NCBI GenBank assembly: GCA_002427845.1
Contig: DIYZ01000277.1
Coordinates: forward strand, 446 to 32,243
Direction of reading: 5' to 3'
Origin: Chloracidobacterium sp. UBA6041
GTDB taxonomy: Bacteria; Acidobacteriota; Blastocatellia; Pyrinomonadales; Pyrinomonadaceae
Length of the DNA stretch: 31,798 nt
Shown: positions 8,610-16,453 of the stretch, one piece after another
Position numbering within the stretch: position 1 is the stretch's first letter
How the letters are laid out: the number at the start of each line of letters is the position of its first letter
Translations under genes and position numbers: made by a program
Notes under the pieces: generated by a model
Databases searched by the model: none
What the model saw: the letters and a program-made list of their open reading frames with translations, nothing else
What the model was told of the DNA's origin: nothing

Positions 8610-9028
8610 GAGCGTTGGGCATCCGTCTTTCCTTACTACGATACTGTTACCCCGCTTTCTTTAATTTCTTCACATAGTCCAGGCTAGAGTAATAATGGAT
8701 TTAGGCACATCCAAGTGCGTGCCACTCACTACAGTACCGGGAGCGGACCGGGGGTGGTGGTAGCGACCGGTACAGAACCGCTCGCTGTAGCGAGCGGATG
8801 CAAAAGTCAATTTTGAATAAATCATAACGCAAGAGATTTGCCGTGAAATTGAATGCCAGTATCCGCTCGCTACCGCGAGCGGTTTTGTATTGGAGATGAG
8901 CCGCCACGTCCTGGTCAAACCGCATCAGATTCCAGGCTAGAGACAACTTTCACATGCCCGCAAATTGATGTTATCCTCACCTTGCTAAAGAAAATCAAAT
9001 TGAACATGTAGAAACCCTTTAGATCGCC
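8610..9028. other. Intergenic region, no supported gene, holds REP-like doublet
   Basis: This gap of 419 bases lies between tatD and yajQ. The open frames on the minus strand here (for example 8670-8918) are produced by palindromic repeat sequence and have no start signal or family resemblance. The recognizable content is the inverted REP-like doublet at 8771-8890. No convincing promoter hexamer pair for yajQ was identified. Confidence 0.6.
8771..8890. repeat. REP-like palindrome doublet in inverted orientation
   Basis: CCGCTCGC-TGTA-GCGAGCGG (8778-8797) and CCGCTCGC-TACC-GCGAGCGG (8863-8882) are perfect 8-bp stems with 4-nt loops. Reverse-complementing the second shows the two 23-nt cores differ at one position only. 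Flanks also match in orientation (A-rich on the loop-distal side). The pair is about 65 bp apart, an arrangement like a bacterial interspersed mosaic element. Each stem could form a stable hairpin in RNA or single-stranded DNA. Confidence 0.7.
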
Positions 9029-9526
9029 ATGGCTCAGCAGAATTCCTTTGACATCGTTTCTGAGGTCGATCGCGCGGAAGTAACGAATGCCATCAACCAG
9101 ACAATCAAGGAAGTGCGTCAGAGATTTGATTTCAAAGGCAGCGCGGCAAACGTGACTTTGGAGGCCAACGAACTGGTGCTAAGCGCCGAAGATGACACCA
9201 AGCTGCGAAACATGAACGACATCTTGCAGCAGAAGCTAGTGCGGCGTGGTGTTCCACTCAAAGCCCTCAGCTATGGAACGGTCGTTCCGGCGGCAGGCGG
9301 CACCGTCAGGCAACGCGTGCAGATTCAACAAGGCATTCCACAAGATAAAGCCAAAGAAGTAGTGAAATTCATCAAGGATTCGAAAGCGAAGGTGCAGGCT
9401 TCCATCCAGGGCGACGTTGTGCGCGTTTCCGGTAAAGATCGCGACACGCTTCAAAGTGTGATAGCGCAACTGAAAAGCAAGGACTTTGGCATCGATATGC
9501 AGTTTTCAAACTACCGGACTAATTGA
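9029..9526 (+). CDS. yajQ: YajQ-family nucleotide-binding protein
   Basis: The 165-residue protein is a full-length YajQ/DUF520 member. It begins with NSFDIVSEVDRAEVTNAINQ and has the RFDFKGS block (about 34-40) and the C-terminal KSKDFGIDMQFSNYR typical of the family. YajQ proteins are two-domain RNP-like folds; some bind cyclic di-GMP and modulate transcription factors. Cytoplasmic. The gene stands alone behind a repeat-filled gap. Which ligand it binds here cannot be read from the sequence. Confidence 0.95.
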   Translation: MAQQNSFDIVSEVDRAEVTNAINQTIKEVRQRFDFKGSAANVTLEANELVLSAEDDTKLRNMNDILQQKLVRRGVPLKALSYGTVVPAAGGTVRQRVQIQQGIPQDKAKEVVKFIKDSKAKVQASIQGDVVRVSGKDRDTLQSVIAQLKSKDFGIDMQFSNYRTN

Positions 9527-9605
9527 GTAGTCATTTAGCTGCGTTTAATGCCTGATTTGTCAGGCACACACAGACTCGGCGGACAAGTCGGCCATCTAAA
9601 CTAGA

Positions 9606-10625
9606 ATGCAGGCAGCAGAACAAAGCGTAGTACTCGAAGATGTAAAGCTAACCGCGAAGCGCATCTTCAATCTCATCACCGCAGATCTCGCGCAGGTGGA
9701 AGCCGAGTTTGAACGGCAAGCGCGTTCTAATGTGCAGATCATCGATTACCTGGGCGATTATCTTCGCGAGTCCGGCGGCAAACGCGTGCGGCCGGCGTTA
9801 ACTATTCTTTCAAACTATGCGGTGGGCGGTGATGGCTCGCGTTACAACTCAATTCGCATGGGCACGGTAATGGAGTTTCTCCATACCGCCACGCTGGTCC
9901 ACGACGACATCATTGATGGTGCCGACACGCGCAGAAATCGTCCGACTGTAAACGCCCTTTACGGAAACGAGACGGCCGTGTTAATGGGCGACTGGCTTTA
10001 CATGTCGGCATTTGAAACGAGCCTCGCTGAAAGATCTTTGCCTATTCTCGACATCCTGACGCGAGTTACTCGGAAGATGACCGAGGGTGAACTACTGCAA
10101 TTGACGACTTTGGGGAAAACAGACATTTCCGAGCAACACTATCTCGACATCATCCAGCGAAAGACGGCATACCTCTTCCGCGCTTGTTGCGAAGTAGGCG
10201 CGATACTCGGCGGCAGTAGTGAAGTGGAACAAAAAGCTTTGGGCGAGTATGGAATGAATCTGGGCATGGCATTCCAACTTACTGACGATTTACTCGACTT
10301 CACTTCCACGGGCGATGCGTTAGGGAAGGAAGCCGGAGTCGATTTGTTGGGCGGAAAAGTCACGCTGCCGCTGATCTACCTCATTGCCGCGGACGCGTCC
10401 GCCGCAGAGATGGTGCAGACAGTGATGGACGAACAGAAGTATGAAAGTGTCAGCCGCGACAGACTGCTGGAAGCTGTTGACCGCGTTGGCGCCCGCGTGC
10501 GCGCCCGGGGCCGCGCTGACGAATACGCCGAGGATGCCAGAACGGCGCTCGATGTCTTACCGGATTCCGAATACACGGAATCGTTAAGAGCAATACCTAC
10601 CTATGTAATTGATCGCGACCGCTAG
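9606..10625 (+). CDS. Long-chain polyprenyl diphosphate synthase
   Basis: A trans-isoprenyl diphosphate synthase of 339 residues that extends allylic diphosphates with IPP, probably for the quinone side chain. GGKRVRPAL (57-65) binds IPP. The first Asp-rich motif is DDIID (100-104) and the second DDLLD (227-231). The fifth residue before the first motif is Ala, a small residue. In this family that usually means no floor to the product tunnel and hence a long product (hepta- to decaprenyl); this is inference. The first about 25 residues are less conserved. It is followed within 10 nt by a dispersed palindromic repeat. Membrane-associated substrates, cytosolic enzyme. Confidence 0.93.
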   Translation: MQAAEQSVVLEDVKLTAKRIFNLITADLAQVEAEFERQARSNVQIIDYLGDYLRESGGKRVRPALTILSNYAVGGDGSRYNSIRMGTVMEFLHTATLVHDDIIDGADTRRNRPTVNALYGNETAVLMGDWLYMSAFETSLAERSLPILDILTRVTRKMTEGELLQLTTLGKTDISEQHYLDIIQRKTAYLFRACCEVGAILGGSSEVEQKALGEYGMNLGMAFQLTDDLLDFTSTGDALGKEAGVDLLGGKVTLPLIYLIAADASAAEMVQTVMDEQKYESVSRDRLLEAVDRVGARVRARGRADEYAEDARTALDVLPDSEYTESLRAIPTYVIDRDR

Positions 10626-10630
10626 GCCTC

Positions 10631-10695
10631 TGTAACGCAAACTGTTTGCGTTCCGGTGCGATTCGCAAAAGCCGCAAACTAACTGTTTGCGTAAC
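10631..10695. repeat. Dispersed palindromic repeat, copy 1
   Basis: The element begins with the palindrome AACGCAAA-CTG-TTTGCGTT and ends with CGCAAACTAACTGTTTGCGT, so both its halves and its termini are self-complementary. A shorter copy lies at 13651-13697 with the same GTAACGCAA start and the same CGCAAACTAAC(T/C)GTTTGCGT end. It fills the gap before the HARE-HTH gene. Confidence 0.65.
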
Positions 10696-10745
10696 CACGA
10701 CTAAAAGTATTGTGAAAAAATCTAAACGCCCTTAAGATTTCCCCG

Positions 10746-11345
10746 ATGATAGACCGGCCCAACGAAAACCTGCTTTCCCGCCTGGAACAAAGCCTGCGGC
10801 AATCGCGCGCGGCGCGCATGCACCTCGCCGCCCGGCTGCGAGAGCTCGAGGCGGAAGCTGACGCGGTGCGTGCCGAGTTGGCCGAAATGGACACGCTCGC
10901 CAGTCAATCCGAAGCCGCGATATACCGCTTGCTGTCTTCAGTATTGGCCTCAAGCAATCTTTCCGTGAACAACCTTTCGACCGGCTTGCCATCCGACGCG
11001 GAACTGGAAGCCGCCATGCGTCCGTCGTCTTTGTTATCTCGCGGGCCGCTACCTCTGGATGCCAGGCGACAGGAAATTCCCACGTTACGACCCAACACTG
11101 AAGCCCTCAGCGATCGCTTTATGGATCGCACGATTCCACAAGCCGTCACGCTATTGCTACGGGAAGAAGGCGGGGCGCTGCACGTTAACGAGATTTACAA
11201 TCGACTGCTCGAGGGCGGTTTCAGGTTTACCGGCCAGAACCCCACGATAAGCATCGCTGTTTCCCTCAACCGAAACACCCGCTTTCGCAAAGTTGCTCCG
11301 GGAACATTCGACCTCATGATTCGCGACGCCTCGAAGGCTTCATAA
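10746..11345 (+). CDS. Coiled-coil protein with C-terminal HARE-type winged helix
   Basis: A 199-residue cytoplasmic protein without a firm family name. Residues about 8-60 form a charged heptad-rich coiled coil (LEQSLRQSRAARMHLAARLR onward). The middle is Ser/Pro-rich and probably disordered. Residues about 128-195 (TIPQAVTLLLREEGGALHVN..., NPTISIAVSLNRNTRFRKVAPGTFDL) resemble the HARE-HTH domain (HB1, ASXL, restriction endonuclease helix-turn-helix), a DNA-binding winged helix also found in bacterial RNA polymerase delta subunits and restriction enzymes. A dimeric DNA-binding or nucleoid-related role is inferred. No partner gene is obvious. Start ATG is weakly supported by the context. Confidence 0.75.
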   Translation: MIDRPNENLLSRLEQSLRQSRAARMHLAARLRELEAEADAVRAELAEMDTLASQSEAAIYRLLSSVLASSNLSVNNLSTGLPSDAELEAAMRPSSLLSRGPLPLDARRQEIPTLRPNTEALSDRFMDRTIPQAVTLLLREEGGALHVNEIYNRLLEGGFRFTGQNPTISIAVSLNRNTRFRKVAPGTFDLMIRDASKAS

Positions 11346-11386
11346 CTCCATATCGCATCTCAAACGCATCCCAAAATGTTTTAGAA

Positions 11387-11468
11387 CCCGTTTTCCATTT
11401 GCCATTTAGATCGTCGAGGATAAGTTGAATGGAAAATGGAAACTGATAAATGATAAATGGAAAATCCG
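11387..11468. repeat. Heptamer-repeat inverted arms without a gene (empty element)
   Basis: Left arm: CCCGTTT, TCCATTT, GCCATTT (11387-11407). Right arm: GAATGGA, AAATGGA, AACTGAT, AAATGAT, AAATGGA, AAATCCG (11427-11468). The right arm is six heptamers of consensus AAATGGA; the left is three of its reverse complement. They are separated by 19 bases. The 7-nt period, AAAT-rich unit and facing arms match the S23 element at 3747-4202, but nothing is encoded between them. Confidence 0.6.
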
Positions 11469-11520
11469 CTCTAAATCCGGTCGCTACCGTTCCCGGTTGT
11501 GACAAGCATAGAATGCCTGC

Positions 11521-12501
11521 ATGCGCGCAATGATTCTTTCCGCCGGCTACGGCACACGTCTGTGGCCCTTAACAGAAGATCGAACGAAACCCGCGATTCC
11601 GATACTCGGAAAACCGCTCGTTGGTTACGTGGCTGAATATCTTGCGCGCAATGGTTGCGACGAAATTATTGTCAACCTTCATCACCGGCCCGAGTCGGTC
11701 CGACGCGCGCTCGGCGATGGTAGTAGATTTGGGGTGAAACTTCATTACGTACAAGAGCCCGAGATTTTGGGAACGAGCGGAGCAGTGGACAACGCGCGTG
11801 ATCTGCTTGATGGCGACACATTCGTTGTAGTCAACGGGAAGATCATCACTGATATCCATCTGGGGGCGGCGTTTGAAACTCATCGGCGCACCAGGGCGCT
11901 GGCAACCCTGGTGTTATTGCCAAATGTTGCCTGCGAGCGATTTTCAATTGTGGAAACCACCGATGGGTTCTTGAGCGGTTTCGGTGGCATGCCAGTTAAA
12001 GGCGCATTCAAAGACAGCGACCCGCCGCTAATGTTTACGGGCATCCAGATATTGGAGCGTCGTATATTCGACTACATCCCCCGCGGAGTGTTCTCGCATT
12101 CGGTCACAGATGTCTACCCACAGGCGATGGCCAAAGGCGAAAAAATAGCGGTACACGTCGCCAATGAAAACTGGTATGAGCTTTCGACAATTCAGCGATA
12201 TCTGGACATCAGTTTACTTTTGCTGGCTCGGTCGGGAAAAAGCGTCACGACCGGCGCGGGCTGCGATATCGCAGGCAACGCGGAACTTAGCGAGTCAATA
12301 CTCTGGGACAACGTGGTTATAGAAAGCGGCGCGCGCGTCAAGGGCGCAGTGCTGGCCGATAACGTGAGAGTCAGGGAAGGCGACGTCATCGAGAACGCTG
12401 CGGTAGTTTGTGCCGCTTTGATTGAGGGAAAACCCCCGCCGCCGAAGGCTCTCAAAGGCGAGATTCGAGGCGACAATTTTGTCGTGCCTCTAACGCAATG
12501 A
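11521..12501 (+). CDS. Sugar-1-phosphate nucleotidyltransferase (MurU-like)
   Basis: A 326-residue NTP-transferase with the N-terminal nucleotide-binding signature SAGYGTRLWPLTEDRTKPAIPILGKP (7-32), broken here only for description, and a C-terminal left-handed beta-helix-like segment from about residue 250. It would join NTP and a sugar 1-phosphate. The adjacent kinase of AmgK type suggests a MurU-like uridylyltransferase acting on MurNAc-1-P in cell-wall recycling; mannose-1-phosphate guanylyltransferase is the alternative. Oddly, the usual NGD metal-binding motif reads NGK (105-107), with Asp111 four residues later as a possible substitute. MurU of Pseudomonas is about 100 residues shorter, so the beta-helix tail is extra. 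Confidence 0.85.
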   Translation: MRAMILSAGYGTRLWPLTEDRTKPAIPILGKPLVGYVAEYLARNGCDEIIVNLHHRPESVRRALGDGSRFGVKLHYVQEPEILGTSGAVDNARDLLDGDTFVVVNGKIITDIHLGAAFETHRRTRALATLVLLPNVACERFSIVETTDGFLSGFGGMPVKGAFKDSDPPLMFTGIQILERRIFDYIPRGVFSHSVTDVYPQAMAKGEKIAVHVANENWYELSTIQRYLDISLLLLARSGKSVTTGAGCDIAGNAELSESILWDNVVIESGARVKGAVLADNVRVREGDVIENAAVVCAALIEGKPPPPKALKGEIRGDNFVVPLTQ

Positions 12502-12596
12502 TACAATCCTGACTCCATTAATAACCAAAATGGCGAGGCTGAGTTTTCCAATCTCGCTGTCCCTTTAAAAGGAATGAACGCCCGCTTCTTTCCCTA

Positions 12597-13643
12597 ATGA
12601 GTTCAGCAAAACAGGTGACTACCAGCGCTTTCGAACTCTCCGCGTCAGAGCGGCTCTTGAAGTTTTTGGAGGGCCACGGCCTCAAGAGCAAACCGATCGT
12701 CCCGCTCACGCCCGACGCATCAACACGTAACTACTTTCGTATTCCCTGGAAGACGGGAGAGGCAGTTGCCGCAGTCTATCCGGAGCCCTTTGATCCAGAG
12801 TTTCATCCCTATTTGGATGTGACGCGGCTTTTTCTGGACAACGGGATACCGGTGCCGGAGATTTATGCAGTCGAGGGTCAAAGGGGAATCATCGTTCAGG
12901 AGGACCTCGGCGACCGCCAGTTATTTCGCGTTTACGAAGCAGCGCCGGACGAAGAATGCGACGAATACAAAGAGCGGGCGATTAATCTGATCGCGCGAAT
13001 ACAGAAGGCAACCGAGCAGGCGTACGCAAAACAGTCGATTACCAGTCGCCTGGCGTTTGATGAGCCTAAACTTTCCTGGGAACTCGATTTTTTCGTCGAA
13101 CATTACTTCGGGAGTTTACGAAGCGAAACACTGCGGCACGCGGAAGCTGCCGAGCTAAAAGCCGAACTTAACGACATCTCAGCCGAGCTCGCCGCTCGCC
13201 CGCGTGCGCTTTGCCACCGCGATTTCCACGCCGCCAATTTGATGGTCGACAGCAACAATCATTTGCGCGTCGTCGATCATCAGGATGCGCGCATGGGTCC
13301 AGTGACATACGATCTTGTTTCGTTTCTACTGGACAGGCGATCTGAACCGCCATCGCTCGCGGAACTGCGCGCCTACAGATTGTTACTGCTTGAAGAGCGC
13401 AGACTGCTGGGCCTTGATTCGCTTGATCCCGATGAGTTTGCGCGAGAGTTTCAGCTAATGACGATTCAGCGCGGCCTCAAAGCGATCGGCACTTTTTCCT
13501 ATCAGACCGCTGTTTGTAATCGCGGCAGCGTTTATGAACAGTTTATTCACCCAACGTTTTGCATCGTGCTTCAGGCTGCCGATTGGCTGGATCGCTTTCC
13601 GGCATTACGACGGATGATTAGAGAACGAATAAACCCAAATTGA
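12597..13643 (+). CDS. Aminoglycoside-phosphotransferase-fold sugar kinase (AmgK-like)
   Basis: The 348-residue protein has the APH kinase fold. DASTRNYFRI (40-49) is the start seen in AmgK-type anomeric kinases. HRDFHAANLM (207-216) carries catalytic Asp209 and Asn214. VVDHQDARMGPVTYDL (225-240) carries metal-binding Asp227 and the QDARxGPxxYDL block typical of AmgK. AmgK phosphorylates MurNAc/GlcNAc at C1, and MurU then makes the UDP sugar, bypassing de novo synthesis. The pairing with the preceding nucleotidyltransferase (95-nt gap) supports that reading. Sugar specificity is not proven. No signal peptide; cytoplasmic. Confidence 0.87.
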   Translation: MSSAKQVTTSAFELSASERLLKFLEGHGLKSKPIVPLTPDASTRNYFRIPWKTGEAVAAVYPEPFDPEFHPYLDVTRLFLDNGIPVPEIYAVEGQRGIIVQEDLGDRQLFRVYEAAPDEECDEYKERAINLIARIQKATEQAYAKQSITSRLAFDEPKLSWELDFFVEHYFGSLRSETLRHAEAAELKAELNDISAELAARPRALCHRDFHAANLMVDSNNHLRVVDHQDARMGPVTYDLVSFLLDRRSEPPSLAELRAYRLLLLEERRLLGLDSLDPDEFAREFQLMTIQRGLKAIGTFSYQTAVCNRGSVYEQFIHPTFCIVLQAADWLDRFPALRRMIRERINPN

Positions 13644-13650
13644 TGCCAAT

Positions 13651-13697
13651 GTAACGCAAGCTGTTGGCTTGCGCGCAAACTAACCGTTTGCGTTACA
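13651..13697. repeat. Dispersed palindromic repeat, copy 2
   Basis: It starts GTAACGCAAGCTGTT and ends CGCAAACTAACCGTTTGCGT, matching the ends of the copy at 10631-10695 but with a shorter middle. The termini GTAACGCAA and TTGCGTTAC are exact inverted repeats. It lies 8 nt after the kinase stop and just before asnS. Confidence 0.65.
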
Positions 13698-13727
13698 AAA
13701 TGAAATTGAGCACGACCGAAATAATAA

Positions 13728-15077
13728 ATGGCCACGGAATCAAAAACTCTGGAAACAACAAGTCCGCCACGGACATTCATCAACCAACTCGCGCAACACG
13801 CAGGCGAGCAAGTCACGATCAAAGGCTGGCTTTACAACTTGCGCTCGAGCGGTAAAATTCTTTTTCCACAACTGCGCGACGGTACCGGTGTGGTGCAGTG
13901 TGTCGCATTAAAGAATTCGGTAGCGCCGGAAGTGTGGAATGCGCTCAAGGGCCTCGGTCAGGAATCGGCGCTCGCGATCACTGGCACGGTCAGGGCGGAC
14001 GAGCGTGCTCCCGGAGGTTATGAAATTGATCTGCTGCACGCCGAGGTGTTCGATGAAGTGCATGACTATCCGATTACACCCAAGGAGCATGGCACCGAGT
14101 TTCTGATGGATCATCGTCACTTGTGGCTGCGGTCGCGACGTCAGCACGCGATCCTGAAAGTTCGTCACACAGTGGTTAAGGCAGTGCGCGATTTCCTCGA
14201 CGCCGATGGCTTCACCCTTGCTGATGCCCCGATTTTCACGCCTGCTGCCTGCGAAGGCACGACGACGCTTTTCGAAGTAGATTATTTCGAAGGCGAAAAG
14301 GCTTATCTAACCCAGTCGGGGCAACTTTACAACGAAGCCACCGCCGCCGCCTTTGGCAAGGTTTACTGTTTTGGGCCCACTTTCCGCGCGGAAAAATCAA
14401 AGACTCGCCGCCACTTGACCGAGTTTTGGATGGTTGAGCCCGAGATGGCCTATGCGACGCTCGCCGATGTAATGACTCTGTCGGAGCGAATGCTTTCAGC
14501 GATCGCCGCGCGCGTATTGGAAGACCGCGGGGAAGAATTGAAGATACTGGAACGCGATCCCGCGAAACTCGAAGCAATTGTGCCGCCGTTCCCGCGCCTG
14601 CATTACGACGACGCCGTGAAGCTCTTGCATGAAGGACACAATAAAGGTGAGCTCGAAGCACGTTTCGAATGGGGCGGAGACTTCGGCGCTCCTGACGAGA
14701 CGTATCTTTCCGCTAACTATGACAAGCCGCTCATGGTCCATCATTACCCGGCCGCGGTGAAAGCCTTTTACATGGCCAGGGATTCAGAGCGGCCGGAGTT
14801 AGCGCTCGGCGTTGATGTCCTCGCGCCGGAGGGTTATGGAGAAGTGATTGGCGGCGGCGAACGAGCAACGTCGCTGGAGTTTCTCAAGGAACAGATAGCT
14901 TTGCATGACTTGCCGCAGGAGGCTTTCGAGTGGTATCTCGACTTGCGCCGCTATGGGAGCGTTCCTCACGCAGGCTTCGGCATGGGCATCGAGCGTTGCA
15001 CGGCGTGGATGTGCGGCATTGAGCACGTCAGAGAAACGATTCCTTTCCCGCGCATGCTTTATCGACTCCGGCCGTAG
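13728..15077 (+). CDS. asnS: Asparaginyl-tRNA synthetase
   Basis: Class II aminoacyl-tRNA synthetase of 449 residues charging tRNA-Asn. An N-terminal OB anticodon-binding domain (about 20-110; GWLYNLRSSGKILFPQLRDG) is followed by the catalytic core. Motif 2 is FRAEKSKTRRHLTEFWMVEPE (about 218-238), whose EFWMVEPE form favours AsnRS over AspRS, and motif 3 is GFGMGIER near the C-terminus. The TAG stop (15075-15077) directly abuts, and is part of, a palindromic repeat unit. No strong Shine-Dalgarno is visible before the ATG. Confidence 0.95.
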   Translation: MATESKTLETTSPPRTFINQLAQHAGEQVTIKGWLYNLRSSGKILFPQLRDGTGVVQCVALKNSVAPEVWNALKGLGQESALAITGTVRADERAPGGYEIDLLHAEVFDEVHDYPITPKEHGTEFLMDHRHLWLRSRRQHAILKVRHTVVKAVRDFLDADGFTLADAPIFTPAACEGTTTLFEVDYFEGEKAYLTQSGQLYNEATAAAFGKVYCFGPTFRAEKSKTRRHLTEFWMVEPEMAYATLADVMTLSERMLSAIAARVLEDRGEELKILERDPAKLEAIVPPFPRLHYDDAVKLLHEGHNKGELEARFEWGGDFGAPDETYLSANYDKPLMVHHYPAAVKAFYMARDSERPELALGVDVLAPEGYGEVIGGGERATSLEFLKEQIALHDLPQEAFEWYLDLRRYGSVPHAGFGMGIERCTAWMCGIEHVRETIPFPRMLYRLRP

Positions 15078-15206
15078 GACAGGCTTTCCAGCCTGTCTCA
15101 CCTGCGCAGAATACCAAGCCCTGACGAACAGCATGTCTGACTAGTAGACCAAGGCTTTACAGGTCCTGGCTTGATAAGAAAGATGACAGACAGGAATGTC
15201 TGTCCT
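15075..15206. repeat. Pair of inverted 20-nt palindromes flanking an asnS-methyltransferase spacer
   Basis: GACAGGCT-TTCC-AGCCTGTC (15078-15097) and GACAGACA-GGAA-TGTCTGTC (15185-15204) are perfect 8-bp hairpins whose loops are complementary. Reverse-complementing the second gives 16 of 20 identities with the first, and all four differences sit as two compensated base pairs in the stems. Both units are preceded (in their own orientation) by TAG, which in the first is the asnS stop codon. Confidence 0.7.
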
Positions 15207-15224
15207 ACTTTATGGACGAGCTTT

Positions 15225-15905
15225 ATGGATGAGCGTCTTCGTATAGAGTTTAACGACTGGGCCAAAGCCGGCCGGGGCGAGGGGATGGAAAAAGGTCATC
15301 GTCCTGTCGGCGAACAGGCGATTGACCTGATGAACATCTCTGCTGACGCGCGCGTGCTGGACATTGGCTGCGGTTCCGGTTGGGCCGCGCGGCTCATGGC
15401 CGAGAAAACACACGAGGGTCACGTTGTTGGCATCGACATCTCTGACGAAATGGTCCGCCTTGCCGGCGAAACTTCTAAATCGTTTCCCAACATCGAATTT
15501 CGCGTTGCCAGCGCGGAGAGACTGCCGTTTTCGGATGACGAGTTTTCGCGGGCGTTCTCGATGGAGTCGTTGTATTACTACGCGGACATGCTGGGCGCGC
15601 TGAAGGAAATCCGAAGAGTGCTGCAACCCGGCGGCGTGTTTGTTACGGTCGTCGATCTCTATCAGGAGAACCGACCGTCACATCAGTGGATCGACCAGTT
15701 GAATGTACCTGTCCAGCTTTTGAGCAGCGGGCAGTATCGTTCCTTATTTGCGCAGGCCGGCTTTGTTAACGTACGCGATCAGCGTCTCTATGATCCCCGG
15801 CCGTTGCCGGACGACTACAGTGGTGGTTCTTTTGAAACGCGCGAAGACTATCTTGAGTATAGGAAGTCGGGTTCATTGGTAGTGAGGGGTGAGGGTGCGA
15901 AATGA
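15225..15905 (+). CDS. Class I SAM-dependent methyltransferase
   Basis: A Rossmann-fold methyltransferase of the Methyltransf_11 type, about 226 residues from the chosen start. Motif I is VLDIGCGSGWAARL, then the acidic VVGIDIS, and a post-motif FSMESLYYYADM region with LKEIRRVLQPGG. The substrate cannot be told. The frame is open upstream to a TTG at 15171, but those 18 codons are encoded by a palindromic repeat (15185-15204), so the ATG at 15225 is preferred. Its end overlaps the next gene by 4 nt (ATGA), so the two are translationally coupled and head a five-gene run ending at ddl. Confidence 0.85.
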   Translation: MDERLRIEFNDWAKAGRGEGMEKGHRPVGEQAIDLMNISADARVLDIGCGSGWAARLMAEKTHEGHVVGIDISDEMVRLAGETSKSFPNIEFRVASAERLPFSDDEFSRAFSMESLYYYADMLGALKEIRRVLQPGGVFVTVVDLYQENRPSHQWIDQLNVPVQLLSSGQYRSLFAQAGFVNVRDQRLYDPRPLPDDYSGGSFETREDYLEYRKSGSLVVRGEGAK

Positions 15906-16453
15906 CCGAAGCGGCAGGGCGCATCGTTACGATATTCGGCGGATCTAAATGTGCCGAGTCTCATTCCGACTATGCGCATGCCAGGCGCGTCGGTGAACTG
16001 CTCGCTGAGGCTGGTTATACGATTTGCACCGGTGGATACCTGGGTGTGATGGAAGCTGCCAGCCGCGGCGCCCGCGAGCGTGGCGGCCGCGTGCTGGGCA
16101 TTGTGATGAACCAATTCAAAGCCGAACCCAACCGCTATCTGACCGACAAAGTTGCCACCGCGCATTTCTACGAACGACTTCAGGAATTGATTACGCGGTC
16201 CGTGGGATTTATCGCGATTCGCGGCGGCATGGGAACGGTGACGGAGCTATCGCTTGTTTGGAACAAGATCCAGACTCGCGTGATTGGACCGCGACCGCTC
16301 GTATTGCTGGGCGAGTGCTGGCCGCCGATTGTTTCTGCATGGCAGAAGCATCTGGTTGTAAGTGACGAAGATGTCGCTACGCTGGACTTTGCGCAAACGC
16401 CCGAGGAAGCAGTAGCTATAATCAAGCAAAAATCCGCAGGAGTTACTTTATGA
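15902..16453 (+). CDS. LOG-family (TIGR00725-like) Rossmann protein
   Basis: A 183-residue protein of the LOG / 'lysine decarboxylase-like' family. It has VTIFGGSKCAESH at the N-terminus, TGGYLGVMEAASRGA (about 41-55) and the RGGMGTVTEL motif (about 106-115) corresponding to PGGxGTxxE. Characterized LOG proteins hydrolyse nucleoside 5'-monophosphates to base and ribose 5-phosphate (cytokinin activation or nucleotide salvage); the first Pro is Arg here. It overlaps the upstream methyltransferase and the downstream AIM24 gene by 4 nt each, a tight operon arrangement. Confidence 0.88.
   Translation: MTEAAGRIVTIFGGSKCAESHSDYAHARRVGELLAEAGYTICTGGYLGVMEAASRGARERGGRVLGIVMNQFKAEPNRYLTDKVATAHFYERLQELITRSVGFIAIRGGMGTVTELSLVWNKIQTRVIGPRPLVLLGECWPPIVSAWQKHLVVSDEDVATLDFAQTPEEAVAIIKQKSAGVTL

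Noticed and set aside
8670..8946. Minus-strand open frames of 81-82 codons between tatD and yajQ
   Set aside because: They are made of REP-like palindromic sequence, have no ribosome site and encode no recognisable domain.
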